Source: an uncultured Selenomonas sp. (GTDB lineage: Bacteria > Bacillota > Negativicutes > Selenomonadales > Selenomonadaceae). From it: 64,000 nucleotides of DNA. Each line of letters opens with the position of its first letter. The stretch's first letter is position 1. Positions 51,060-59,674 of this stretch are shown here, piece by piece. The position numbers and the translations under genes were made by a program. The notes beneath the pieces are model-generated. The model saw only the letters and a program-made list of their open reading frames with translations, did not search any database and was not told the origin of the DNA. The DNA lies in assembly GCA_905372355.1 (NCBI GenBank), contig CAJPOT010000007.1:88928-152927 (forward strand), written 5' to 3'.

Positions 51060-52700
51060 TCAAACCGTCGGTGCAATACCGAGCTGCATGGCGATAAGCA
51101 TCGTGATGATGCAGATGACGTAGTAGATCGCCCATGGCACGATGTCCGTTCGGATCAGCTTGCCCTCGATACCCTTGATCGTGATGACGCCCGTCGTGGC
51201 GGCAGCAGCAACGATGTTGTTGATGCAGATCATGTTGCCGATCGCGCCGCCCTGATTCTGCAAGGCGAGGATGACGGTCGGCGGGATGTTGAGGAGCTGC
51301 GCCGTCTGGAACTGCAGCGGAGAGAACATGATGTTCGACACCGTGTTCGAACCGAACATGAACGCGCCGACCGAACCGATGAAGGTTGCGAAGTAGAAGT
51401 AGTTGCCGCCCGCAAGCTCTGCAACGCCCTTCGCCATCGTCAGCAGCATGGAGTCAAGGCCGAGGCCGTTGATGCTCGAATAGCGGTACATGTAGACGAG
51501 ACCGAAGCCGAAGATCAGGGCGATGGTCGCACCATAGACCTGGTTTGCGGACTTCGAGAAGATTTCCTTGACCTGCGTGCCAGAAAGGCCATAGAGAGGA
51601 ATCGAGAGAAGAACGATGAGGATGAACGGCGCGACGCCCGGGTTGTTGAGGATCGCGAAGTTCCATGCGGCTTCCGGAACGCCGAGGATGCCCTTGACAG
51701 AGATGACGACGCTCTTGATGGGTCCCTTGAGACCGAGCTGCGGGATGCGCGTGAGGATCAGCCACAGAGAAACGAAGAGGTACGGAATCCAAGCCTTGAA
51801 GAGCGACATGTGCGGAATATCTTCCGTCTTCTTATCCTTCTTCTCATCGCTCTCAAAGCGCCAGACCGTCTTCGGCATGAGGAAGCCGGCTTTCGCTGCG
51901 CCGATGAGCACGAAGATCGTGATGGCTGCAGCCGTCAGCGACGTGATCTCCGAGCCGATGAACTTGGCAAGGAGGAGGAAGAAGATGTCGAAGACGACAG
52001 CGGCAAAGAGGCAGAACGGCAGCACAGGCATGGCATCCATGAAAGACTTGTTCTTGCCGAACATGCGCGTGATGATGCCGACGACAACGAAGATGATGAG
52101 GAGCGCGCCGACGGCCATGCCGAGCGCCGAGATGAAGGAAAGTCCGAGCTTCCACGCCTCGAAGTCGGTGATGCCGATCGTGGGCAGCATCTCCTTGACG
52201 ATGTCAGCTGCCGCATTCGTCGGCGTGCCAGCTGCACCGAAGGGAACCGGCGTCGAGTTCAGGATGAGGCAGGAAATCGCAGCTGCCATCGGAGGAAAGC
52301 CCAAGCCGATCAGCAGAGGGGCCGCAATCGCCGCCGGCGTGCCGAAGCCCGCCGCACCCTCGATGAAGGCGCTGAACGCAAAGCCAACGATGACGAGCTG
52401 GATGCGCGCATCCTCCGTGATGCCGTTGAACATGCCCTGGATGCGGTGCATGGCACCCGCCTTGTCCAGCATGTTCATCAGCAGGATCGCGCCGAAGATG
52501 ATGAGGAGCGTATCAATAGAGCCGAGGAAACCCGCCACAGAATACGCGGCGATATCCAAAACCTTCATTTCCCAGGCAAAATAACCGATGACGACAATGA
52601 CTGCCCAAGCGATCGGCAGAACCTTCTTCGCTGACATGTTGAACACAACGGTCAGCACGATGGTCAGCAGAATAGGTACTGCTGCGAGCAAAGCTAACAT
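51060..52700 (-). CDS. lldP: Lactate permease (LctP/LldP family)
   Basis: A 546-residue inner-membrane transporter with at least twelve hydrophobic segments and the family blocks FIEGAAGFGTPAAIAAPLLIGLGF and STPVPFGAAGTPTNAA, plus FMFGSNTVSNIMFSPLQFQ and ALQNQGGAIGNMICINNIVA near the C-terminus. It imports lactate with protons. The start is ATG 52700 behind AGGAG. It is the last gene of the lactate locus, 134 bp after the LutB-LutA gene. Confidence 0.93.
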   Translation of the reverse strand: MLALLAAVPILLTIVLTVVFNMSAKKVLPIAWAVIVVIGYFAWEMKVLDIAAYSVAGFLGSIDTLLIIFGAILLMNMLDKAGAMHRIQGMFNGITEDARIQLVIVGFAFSAFIEGAAGFGTPAAIAAPLLIGLGFPPMAAAISCLILNSTPVPFGAAGTPTNAAADIVKEMLPTIGITDFEAWKLGLSFISALGMAVGALLIIFVVVGIITRMFGKNKSFMDAMPVLPFCLFAAVVFDIFFLLLAKFIGSEITSLTAAAITIFVLIGAAKAGFLMPKTVWRFESDEKKDKKTEDIPHMSLFKAWIPYLFVSLWLILTRIPQLGLKGPIKSVVISVKGILGVPEAAWNFAILNNPGVAPFILIVLLSIPLYGLSGTQVKEIFSKSANQVYGATIALIFGFGLVYMYRYSSINGLGLDSMLLTMAKGVAELAGGNYFYFATFIGSVGAFMFGSNTVSNIMFSPLQFQTAQLLNIPPTVILALQNQGGAIGNMICINNIVAAAATTGVITIKGIEGKLIRTDIVPWAIYYVICIITMLIAMQLGIAPTV

Positions 52701-52833
52701 GAATTTCAACTCCTATCCAGTTTTCAAAGATTCGGGACGACTTGCGTCCCTAGGCATCGCAGTCGTTTCGATGCTACCCGCAGACTGCCTGCAGGAAGCA
52801 TCGAACGCTGCCAAACTGCGGTCTACATCAAGC

Positions 52834-55011
52834 TCATCTTCCCCGCGTCGCGATATTTTCCGCAAGGATATCGGCGACGTGCTTGACCTTGATGTTCGGT
52901 GCCTGCTTGTCGAGACCGCCACCGATCTGCATCATGCAGGCCGGGCACGCGACCGCGCAAACCTCGGCACCCGTGTTCTTGATGTTGTTGACTTTCTTCT
53001 CAAGCAGCGGCATCGAGATCTCGACGTACTTGACGCCGAAGGCGCCCGCCATGCCGCAGCAGTGGTCGGCGTCCTTCATCTCGACGAAGTCGATGCCCGG
53101 CGTTGCCTCCAGAAGCGCGCGCGGCTCCTTGTAGATGCCGAGACCGCGGCGGATGTGGCACGAATCGTGGTACGTGACCTTCTGTCCACCGGCAGACGTC
53201 GGCATCAGGCGGCCTTCCTTCTCGTAGATCTCCGCAACGAGGCTCGTGAACTCGCGAACCTTGCTTGCGAACGTCTTGACCTTGGAGAGCATGGAAGGAT
53301 CGTCCTCGAAGATCTCGACGTACGTCTTCTCCAAGGTTTCCGTGCAGGTCGGGCAAGCCGAGAAGATGGCATCGGGGTTCGACGCGAGAAGCGCCTCGAT
53401 GTTCTTCTTCGCGAGCTTCCTTCCCGTATCACGGTCGCCCATGCCCATCGCAGGCTTGCCGCAGCAGCTCTGCTCCTGCGGGAAGGTCACGGCGACGCCG
53501 GCATCCTGCAGCACGCGCACGGCGTTGACTGCCGAATCAGGGAAGACGAAGTCCATATTGCAGCCCGTGAAGAAGACGACGCGCATCTTCGGATTTTGCG
53601 GGTTGTCCTTTTCGAGCGCCTTGGCGCGGTCGCGGAACGGCGTATCGGCGATGGCGGGCAGACTGCGGTTGTCCGTCATCTTCGCAAAGAACAGAGGCAG
53701 ATGGCGAATGAACTTGCCGCTCGTCATCGGCTTCTGCGCCTTCGCGCCGATCCTCAGAAGCGTATGGAATACCTTGCGGTTCGTGAGGATGTTCTGGAAC
53801 ACCGTCTTTTCTGCAAACGGCATGCCGTTTTCCTTCACGTTCCTCGAGCGCAGCTCATCGATGATGTCCGGGATGGGGATCTTGCCCGGGCAAATCTGCA
53901 CGCACTTGCGGCAGCCTATGCAGAGATCGCTGAACTTCGAGAAATCCTTGAGACCGTTGTCCAAAAGACCCGTGAGAATCGCCCCGATACCGCCCGAGTA
54001 GATATGCCCGTAGACGTTGCCGCCGACGAGTGTCCAGATCGGACATACGTTGAGGCACGAGGCGCAGCGCACGCACTGATAGACCTCGTTGAGCTTGGGG
54101 TCACGCGCAGCGTCCAAACGGCCGTTGTCCAAGAGAATGACATAGAGCTTGCGGTTTTCCTCTACCCACTTGCCGTCCTTCTTGTAGATGACGGGCGTCG
54201 GCCCCGAGATGAACGTCTCGTAGCTCGTCGCCTTCTGACACGTGCCATTTCGCGGCAGAAGGCGCAGAATCTTGGAAATATCTTCAACCTTCGGGATGAG
54301 CTTCTCATAGCCAATGAGGACGACGTTGATGCGCGGCAAAGTCGTCGTGATGCGCGCATTTCCTTCGTTCGTCACGAGACCGGTCGCACCGTTCTCGGCG
54401 ACACCGAAGTTCGCGCCCGTGAAGCCGAGATCCGCCTGCAGGAACTCTTCGCGCAGCACCTGGCGCGCCGTCTGAACCATGAAGGGGATGTCGCTTGGGA
54501 TGTCCTTCTTCAGTTCCTTGGAGAAGAAGCCCGCGCACTGCTCGCGATTCAAATGAATCGCCGGCATGACCATGTGCGACGGGTGCTGTCCCGCGACAGA
54601 GAGCATCCATTCGCCCAAGTCCGTCTCACGGATGTGAATGCCGTGCGCCTCGATGTCTTCGTTGAGGCGGATTTCCTCACTCGCCATGGACTTCGACTTG
54701 ACGATGCGCTTGACGTTATTTTCCTTGCAGATCTTGAGGAGGTAGTCCTTGACCGCCTGCCCGTCCTTCGCGCGGAAGACTTCGCCACCGCGCTCACGGA
54801 CGGCAGCCTCGAACTGGTCGGCGAGCTGGTCGATGTGCTGCACGGCATCGTGCTTCATCGCGCGCAGATCCTCGCGCAGAGCCTCGATGTCATACCCTTC
54901 GTACGACTTCAAGCGAGCGCCCGGATACTGCTCGGCGAATTTGCCGAGAGCGCCGCGAAGAATCGGGTCCTCAAGCTTTTCGTTGATTTCCTTGCGCAGA
55001 TCGCGTGCCAT
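52834..55011 (-). CDS. LutB-LutA fusion iron-sulfur protein (lactate utilisation)
   Basis: A 725-residue fusion. Residues 1-470 are LutB/LldF-like: a LUD domain (GFTGANFGVAENGATGLVTNEGNAR) followed by two [4Fe-4S] motifs, CVRCASCLNVCP (313-324) and CIGCRKCVQICP (364-375). Residues 475-725 are LutA/LldE-like with two CCG cysteine-rich domains (FFTGCNMDFVFP, EQSCCGKPAMGMGD, CPTCTETL, SCHIRRGLG, DADHCCGMAGAFG, CPACMMQIGGG). With LutC it forms the L-lactate-oxidising LUD complex. In Bacillus lutA and lutB are separate genes. It overlaps the lutC stop by one base. Confidence 0.88.
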   Translation of the reverse strand: MARDLRKEINEKLEDPILRGALGKFAEQYPGARLKSYEGYDIEALREDLRAMKHDAVQHIDQLADQFEAAVRERGGEVFRAKDGQAVKDYLLKICKENNVKRIVKSKSMASEEIRLNEDIEAHGIHIRETDLGEWMLSVAGQHPSHMVMPAIHLNREQCAGFFSKELKKDIPSDIPFMVQTARQVLREEFLQADLGFTGANFGVAENGATGLVTNEGNARITTTLPRINVVLIGYEKLIPKVEDISKILRLLPRNGTCQKATSYETFISGPTPVIYKKDGKWVEENRKLYVILLDNGRLDAARDPKLNEVYQCVRCASCLNVCPIWTLVGGNVYGHIYSGGIGAILTGLLDNGLKDFSKFSDLCIGCRKCVQICPGKIPIPDIIDELRSRNVKENGMPFAEKTVFQNILTNRKVFHTLLRIGAKAQKPMTSGKFIRHLPLFFAKMTDNRSLPAIADTPFRDRAKALEKDNPQNPKMRVVFFTGCNMDFVFPDSAVNAVRVLQDAGVAVTFPQEQSCCGKPAMGMGDRDTGRKLAKKNIEALLASNPDAIFSACPTCTETLEKTYVEIFEDDPSMLSKVKTFASKVREFTSLVAEIYEKEGRLMPTSAGGQKVTYHDSCHIRRGLGIYKEPRALLEATPGIDFVEMKDADHCCGMAGAFGVKYVEISMPLLEKKVNNIKNTGAEVCAVACPACMMQIGGGLDKQAPNIKVKHVADILAENIATRGR

Positions 55012-55628
55012 CAGCCCTCACTCCCTTCCATATTTTCGATCGCAATGACGAAGAAGCGGCTCGGGCCATGAACGCCGAGCGTCAGCACGCGCTCGATGTC
55101 CGCCGTGCGCGACGGTCCCGTGATGAATCCGACGTAGCCGCGCTTGTAGACGCGCGAGATGATCTTCAAAGCCGTCGTGAGGTTTTCCGTCATATAGTTT
55201 GCATTGATGTATACGGCATGTACCGGCGGCAGCATGCCCGTGACGCGCGCCTCATAGGAGTAAGTATCGACACAGACGCCGCCCGTCTCGCCGACGCCGA
55301 ATTCCGCGACAGAAAGGCCGAGGTCGGCTGTCGGTGCATTCTCCGCAATCTCGAACTTGTCCGTATAGATCGGCACCTCGGGCGTAGAAAGCTCCTCGTA
55401 GATCTTCTTGATGCCCGCATTATTGTCGCCGCACGTCGCGATGACCTTCTTACACTCGAACTCCTTGATGAGTTCCGCCGTCTTCGCCTTCGCCGCTGCC
55501 AGATCCTTCACGCGAAAGACTTCCGCAGCAGCCAGAGTGGCGTTTTTCTCAAAATCGTCCCAATATTTCGCATCGATGAGTTTGTCATCGAATGCTTCCT
55601 TGGGCCAATCCTGACAGATTTTCAGCAT
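55011..55628 (-). CDS. lutC: LUD-domain protein LutC
   Basis: A 205-residue LUD-domain protein, the third part of the lactate utilisation complex. The motif block TADLGLSVAEFGVGETGGVCVDT parallels the LutB LUD domain, and GFITGPSRTADIERVLTLGVHGPSRFFVIAIE is the family's C-terminal signature. A GGAGGA site precedes the ATG. It is the first gene after a 250-bp gap and is translationally linked to the LutB-LutA fusion. Confidence 0.9.
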   Translation of the reverse strand: MLKICQDWPKEAFDDKLIDAKYWDDFEKNATLAAAEVFRVKDLAAAKAKTAELIKEFECKKVIATCGDNNAGIKKIYEELSTPEVPIYTDKFEIAENAPTADLGLSVAEFGVGETGGVCVDTYSYEARVTGMLPPVHAVYINANYMTENLTTALKIISRVYKRGYVGFITGPSRTADIERVLTLGVHGPSRFFVIAIENMEGSEG

Positions 55629-55879
55629 GGTCCATCCTCCTTGATTAAATTGTTTTAAAAATAAATAGTATATATTATTTCTTAAGAAATCCCCTTCTCC
55701 CGGGCTTGCCGCTCAAGATCGTGCAGGAGGCGGCCCGCACGGCGCTTTTCGCAGCAAGGCGGGAAAAGGGGCTTTCATAAGCTGGATTGTCTGTCGGGAA
55801 GCGCTGCTTTCAGCTGCAGCTTCCACAAAACTTCATCATTTAGTCGCCAAAGATGTAAATGCACCTTGACTGCAGCTCC
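55629..55879. other. Gap between lctD and lutC genes
   Basis: No gene. An AT-rich stretch just upstream of lutC holds the perfect palindrome TTTCTTAAGAAA (55678-55689) and TATATACTAT, so a promoter and operator for lutC are likely here, though no clear -35 is seen. The rest is GC-rich with short repeats such as GCTGCAG. Confidence 0.4.
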
Positions 55880-57277
55880 TTAGAAAAGCTTCGTCGGGTT
55901 CAGGATGCCCTTCGGGTCGAAGGCCTTCTTGATACCGCGCATGAGCTCGATCTTCTCAGGCGTATAGTTCTCGCCCATGTAGGACATCTTCGCGAAGCCG
56001 ATACCGTGCTCACCGGAAACGAGACCCTTGAGCTCACGTGCCTTCTTATACATGCGGTCCATAGCATCTCCGAGGTTCTTCTTCCACTGCTCGTCGTTCA
56101 TGTCGTCACGCAGGATGTAGATGTGGAGGTTGCCGTCGCCCGCATGTCCGAAGCTCTTGATGCGGATGCCCATGTCCTCGCGCACCTGATGCACGTATTC
56201 GACGAACGTGTTGACGCAGTCACGCGGCACAACGCAGTCGACCTCGTCCATCTCCGTCGTCGAACCCTTGATCGCCTCAAGGAACGCACCGCGCGTCTTC
56301 CAGATCGGCGTCTCGCGCTCTTCCGTATCGGCGATAAAGAGATCGATCGCGCCCTGATCGAGGCAGATCTTCGCGATATCGTCGTAAGTGCCCGAAATCT
56401 CCTCCGTCGAGTTGCCGTCGAACTTCAGCAGCAGATAAGCGTCCGCCGTCTTGTCGGGGAACTTCATGCCGAGGAACTCTTCCGCGTCCATGATGACTTC
56501 GCGCTCCATGAACTCGACGGCCGTCGGGATGACCTTCGACTTCATGATAATGGGTACCGTATCGATCGCATGCTTCAAGGTCGGGAACGGCACGAGCAGC
56601 GTGACCGTCTTCTTCGGCAGCGGGATGAGCTTCAGCGTCGCCTTCGTGACGATGCCAAGCGTTCCCTCTGAGCCGATGATCATGTCCTTGATGTCGTATC
56701 CCGTCGAGTTCTTGACGACCTTGCCGCCGAGGTTCATGACCGTGCCGTCCGCCATGACGACTTCCAAGGCGCGCACATAGTCGCGCGTGACGCCGTACTT
56801 GACGGCGCGCATGCCACCGGCGTTCGTCGAGATGTTGCCGCCGATCGTCGCGGACTTCTCGCCCGGATCAGGTGGGTAGAAAAGACCATGCGGCTCGACG
56901 TAAGCATAGATTTCCATGATGAGCACGCCCGGCTCGACCGTCAGCGTGAGGTTCTTTTCATCAAGCTCAAGGAAGTGGTTCATGAGCGTCGTGTCAATCA
57001 TGACGCCCTTGTGCACGGCGACGGCTGCACCGACAAGACCCGTGCCGGCGCCGCGCGGCGTCACAGGCAGGTTGTTGTCATAGCAGTACTTCATGACCTT
57101 GGAAACTTCTTCCGTCGAGAGCACGCGCACGACGACGTCCGGATAATGCGCCTCGGCACTCAGCTCGTCATGGCTGTACTCTTCCTTGATCTCATCCTTC
57201 CAAAGAAGGCGCTCGCGGTCAACGATCTGGGCAAGAGCCTCGAAGTCTTTTTCGTCGAAAGTCTTGTAGTTACTCAT
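55880..57277 (-). CDS. lctD: FAD-linked lactate dehydrogenase (LctD/GlcD type)
   Basis: A 465-residue flavoenzyme of the vanillyl-alcohol-oxidase fold: FAD-binding GAGTGLVGAAVAVHKGVMID, PPDPGEKSATIGGNISTNAGG and KYGVTRDYV, then the C-terminal substrate domain with SFGHAGDGNLHIYI and VSGEHGIG. With the EtfA/EtfB genes upstream it matches the Acetobacterium woodii LctBCD complex, in which lactate oxidation with NAD is driven by ferredoxin oxidation. The start overlaps the EtfA stop (ATGA). Confidence 0.9.
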   Translation of the reverse strand: MSNYKTFDEKDFEALAQIVDRERLLWKDEIKEEYSHDELSAEAHYPDVVVRVLSTEEVSKVMKYCYDNNLPVTPRGAGTGLVGAAVAVHKGVMIDTTLMNHFLELDEKNLTLTVEPGVLIMEIYAYVEPHGLFYPPDPGEKSATIGGNISTNAGGMRAVKYGVTRDYVRALEVVMADGTVMNLGGKVVKNSTGYDIKDMIIGSEGTLGIVTKATLKLIPLPKKTVTLLVPFPTLKHAIDTVPIIMKSKVIPTAVEFMEREVIMDAEEFLGMKFPDKTADAYLLLKFDGNSTEEISGTYDDIAKICLDQGAIDLFIADTEERETPIWKTRGAFLEAIKGSTTEMDEVDCVVPRDCVNTFVEYVHQVREDMGIRIKSFGHAGDGNLHIYILRDDMNDEQWKKNLGDAMDRMYKKARELKGLVSGEHGIGFAKMSYMGENYTPEKIELMRGIKKAFDPKGILNPTKLF

Positions 57278-58482
57278 GCTACAACGGCCTCCCCTTTCTT
57301 GATCTTTTCGATCAGCTGCGGAACGATCTCATAGATGTCTCCGACGATGGCGTAGTTTGCCACATCGAAGATCGTAGCCTTCGGATCCGAATTGATGGCG
57401 ATGATGTTTTCCGAGTTGTTCATGCCAGCGACGAACTGAATCGCGCCCGATACGCCGCAGGTGATGATGAGCTTCGGGCGAACCGTGCGACCCGAAAGAC
57501 CGATCTGATGCTTCGCATCGAACCAGCCGCTTTCCATCATCGGACGCGTGCAGGCAACCTGTGCGCCCAAGAGCTCTGCCAGCTCCTCGATCATCGCGAG
57601 GTCTTCCTTCTTCTTGACGCCGCGGCCTGCGACGACGAGAATCTCGGCGTTCTCGATGCTCTGCTCCTTCGGCTTCTTCGTCGTGCCGTGCACTTCGACG
57701 CGGTTCTTGAGCTTCTCGGGCGCCACCGTGAACTCCTCAACCTCGCCGGAAAGTTCTGCGCTCCTCTCGGGCGCGTTCATAATCTTGTAACGCACCGTGC
57801 ACATCTGCGGACGATGGTTCGGCGTATGAATCTCCGCCATGATGTTGCCGCCGAACGCCGGGCGAATCTGGACGAGATCCGTGTTTTCCTTCATGTCGAG
57901 AATCGTGCAGTCCGCCGTAAGTCCCGTCTTGAAGCGGGCTGCGATGCGTGGCGCAAGCTGACGACCGACCGAGGTCGCACCGACGAGGATCGCCGTCGGC
58001 TTCACCTTGTTGATGAACGCTTCAAATGCCGACGTGTACGTCTCGATCTTGAAATACTTAAGCTCGGGGTTGTCGCAACAGAACACCTTGTCCACACCAT
58101 AGTGCCTGAGTTCATCGACGCGTCCCTTGATGTCGCTGCCAATGAATACTGCATACACAGGATGGTTGATTTTTGCCGCGAGTTCCTTCGCCTTGCCGAT
58201 GAGTTCGAACGTGACGGGGTGAATCACGCCTTCCTCATGCTCGACGTAAACGGCGATGCCCTTCCAATCGTCCTTGTTGACCGAGGGCTTCACTTCATCC
58301 TCGACGAACTCCATGACGCCCGCAGGACCTTTCTTCACGCACAGCTTACAGAGCTTGCAGCCCGCGTTGATGTCCAGTTTGCCGTCTTTGTTTTCCAGTG
58401 CATTGAACGGGCAGACGGCGATGACTGCCTCCATAATCTCCGCGCTGGTGATTTTGTCTTGATGAACAATGAGTTTCCCCAT
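57274..58482 (-). CDS. lctC: Electron-transfer flavoprotein alpha with N-terminal [4Fe-4S] site (LctC type)
   Basis: A 402-residue EtfA. An N-terminal extension carries a ferredoxin-like cluster site: Cys24 (VCPFNAL) and CKLCKLC (Cys42, 45, 48). Then the Etf domain (YAVFIGSDI, AILVGATSVGRQLAPRIAARF, TGLTADCTILD) and the C-terminal FAD domain (VVAGRGVKKKED, QIGLSGRTVRPKLIITCGVSGAIQF, AINSDPKATIFDVA). Such a cluster is a mark of LctC in the lactate complex. The start is ATG 58482 behind GGAGG. Between etfB and lctD in one operon. Confidence 0.92.
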   Translation of the reverse strand: MGKLIVHQDKITSAEIMEAVIAVCPFNALENKDGKLDINAGCKLCKLCVKKGPAGVMEFVEDEVKPSVNKDDWKGIAVYVEHEEGVIHPVTFELIGKAKELAAKINHPVYAVFIGSDIKGRVDELRHYGVDKVFCCDNPELKYFKIETYTSAFEAFINKVKPTAILVGATSVGRQLAPRIAARFKTGLTADCTILDMKENTDLVQIRPAFGGNIMAEIHTPNHRPQMCTVRYKIMNAPERSAELSGEVEEFTVAPEKLKNRVEVHGTTKKPKEQSIENAEILVVAGRGVKKKEDLAMIEELAELLGAQVACTRPMMESGWFDAKHQIGLSGRTVRPKLIITCGVSGAIQFVAGMNNSENIIAINSDPKATIFDVANYAIVGDIYEIVPQLIEKIKKGEAVVA

Positions 58483-58568
58483 GTGCATTTCCTCCAGTTC
58501 TTGTTCGACTCCCTCCAAGGCGCGTCTTTCGCGCCATGCGGGCAGTTTCTTCGACTTGGTTCAAACGA

Positions 58569-59360
58569 TCAGGCGATGAACTTCTTCTTTTTCAGCATGC
58601 CCATAATCTTGTCCGTGACTTCTTCCGCTGTGCCCGTCCACGAAACCTGCTCCTTGTCGGATGTCGGCGGGAAGATGCGCTGCACCTGCGTCGGCGAGCC
58701 GTTCAGACCGTAATGGTTCTTGTCTTTGTCCGCCATGTCCTGAAGCGTGAACATCGGAATCTCTTTCGTCTCCGTCGCCTTCTTCTTGAGGTACGACGGC
58801 AGACGCGGCTGCACGATGTCCTTCTGCACCGTGATGAGGCACGGGAACTGAACCTTCAAGTGCTCGACGTCCTGCGCCATCTCCATGTCAACCAAGATGC
58901 CGCCGTCCTCGACGCCCTTGATCTTCTTGACATTGCAGACACAGGGCAGATCGAGCGCCTCGGAGACCTCAGGCCCGACCTGAGCCGTATCGCCGTCCGT
59001 CGTCTGCAGGCCGCAGATGATCAGGTCGAACTTGCCGAACTTCTTGATGCCCTGCGAAAGCGTGTAGCTCGTCGCCAGAACATCCGCACCGCCGAACGAG
59101 CGGTCGGAAATGATGACGCCTTCATCCGCACCCATGGCGAACGCTTCGTAAATGACGGCCTTCGCCTGCGGCGGTCCCATCGTGATGACACTCACGCGCC
59201 CGCCGTACTTCTCCTTGAGAAGCAAGCCGCACTCGAGAGCAAACAGGTCGTACGGGTTCATCTTGGAATCAGCGCCGTCGCGCTTCAAGACGCCCGTCAC
59301 CGGATCGACTTCAACCTTGTTCGAGCCCGGGACTTGTTTGATACATACGAGAATTTCCAC
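58569..59360 (-). CDS. lctB: Electron-transfer flavoprotein beta (LctB type)
   Basis: A 263-residue EtfB: VCIKQVPGSNKVEVDPVTGVL at the start, NPYDLFALECGLLLKEKYGG, ADVLATSYTLSQGIKKFG and DLIICGLQTTDGDTAQVGPEVSEAL are family blocks, the last forming the nucleotide pocket. It pairs with the EtfA gene downstream to carry electrons between ferredoxin, NAD and the lactate dehydrogenase. The start is GTG behind GGAGGGG. It is the first gene of the lactate operon, next to a promoter with repeated elements. Confidence 0.92.
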   Translation of the reverse strand: MEILVCIKQVPGSNKVEVDPVTGVLKRDGADSKMNPYDLFALECGLLLKEKYGGRVSVITMGPPQAKAVIYEAFAMGADEGVIISDRSFGGADVLATSYTLSQGIKKFGKFDLIICGLQTTDGDTAQVGPEVSEALDLPCVCNVKKIKGVEDGGILVDMEMAQDVEHLKVQFPCLITVQKDIVQPRLPSYLKKKATETKEIPMFTLQDMADKDKNHYGLNGSPTQVQRIFPPTSDKEQVSWTGTAEEVTDKIMGMLKKKKFIA

Positions 59361-59371
59361 AATTACCCCTC

Positions 59372-59414
59372 CGTTTATGATAACATCGCTAAAAGCCCTA
59401 CATCGTTTATGATA
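59372..59414 (-). promoter_or_regulatory. Direct-repeat operator of the lactate operon
   Basis: TATCATAAACG (minus strand) occurs twice, at 59414-59404 and 59382-59372, exactly 32 bp apart, about three turns of the helix. The first copy overlaps the -10 and the second touches the ribosome binding site. A transcription factor binding both would shut the operon. Confidence 0.55.
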
Positions 59415-59437
59415 CTATAAACCCGCGCAATAGGCAA
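59409..59437 (-). promoter_or_regulatory. Promoter of the lactate (etfBA-lctD) operon
   Basis: On the minus strand TTGCCT (59437-59432), a 17-bp spacer and TATCAT (59414-59409), about 50 bp before the etfB start. The remaining 200 bp up to the next gene are AT-rich with no coding signal. Confidence 0.58.
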
Positions 59438-59622
59438 TAAGATTTTTCTGGTTTTTTTCGGAAAAATTCTGCTTTTCACGCGTTTCCTCTTGACCACGGC
59501 GCAAAAAAATAGGGCTTTTCCGCCTTGCGCCTATTGTATTCGCTATGCGCGACGAAAATCCTTCTTCGGAAAATAATTTCCTTTTATCGAGATATAAATC
59601 TAATATAATTCTGTCCTCGCAT

Positions 59623-59667
59623 AAAAAGCGGGGCTGCTGCACGGTGATCTCCATACAGCAGCCCCGC
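59623..59667 (-). terminator. Terminator of the ptsI-AsmA-like transcript
   Basis: GCGGGGCTGCTG and CAGCAGCCCCGC form a 12-bp stem, followed on the minus strand by TTTTT. Confidence 0.9.
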
Positions 59668-59674
59668 CTGTCCT

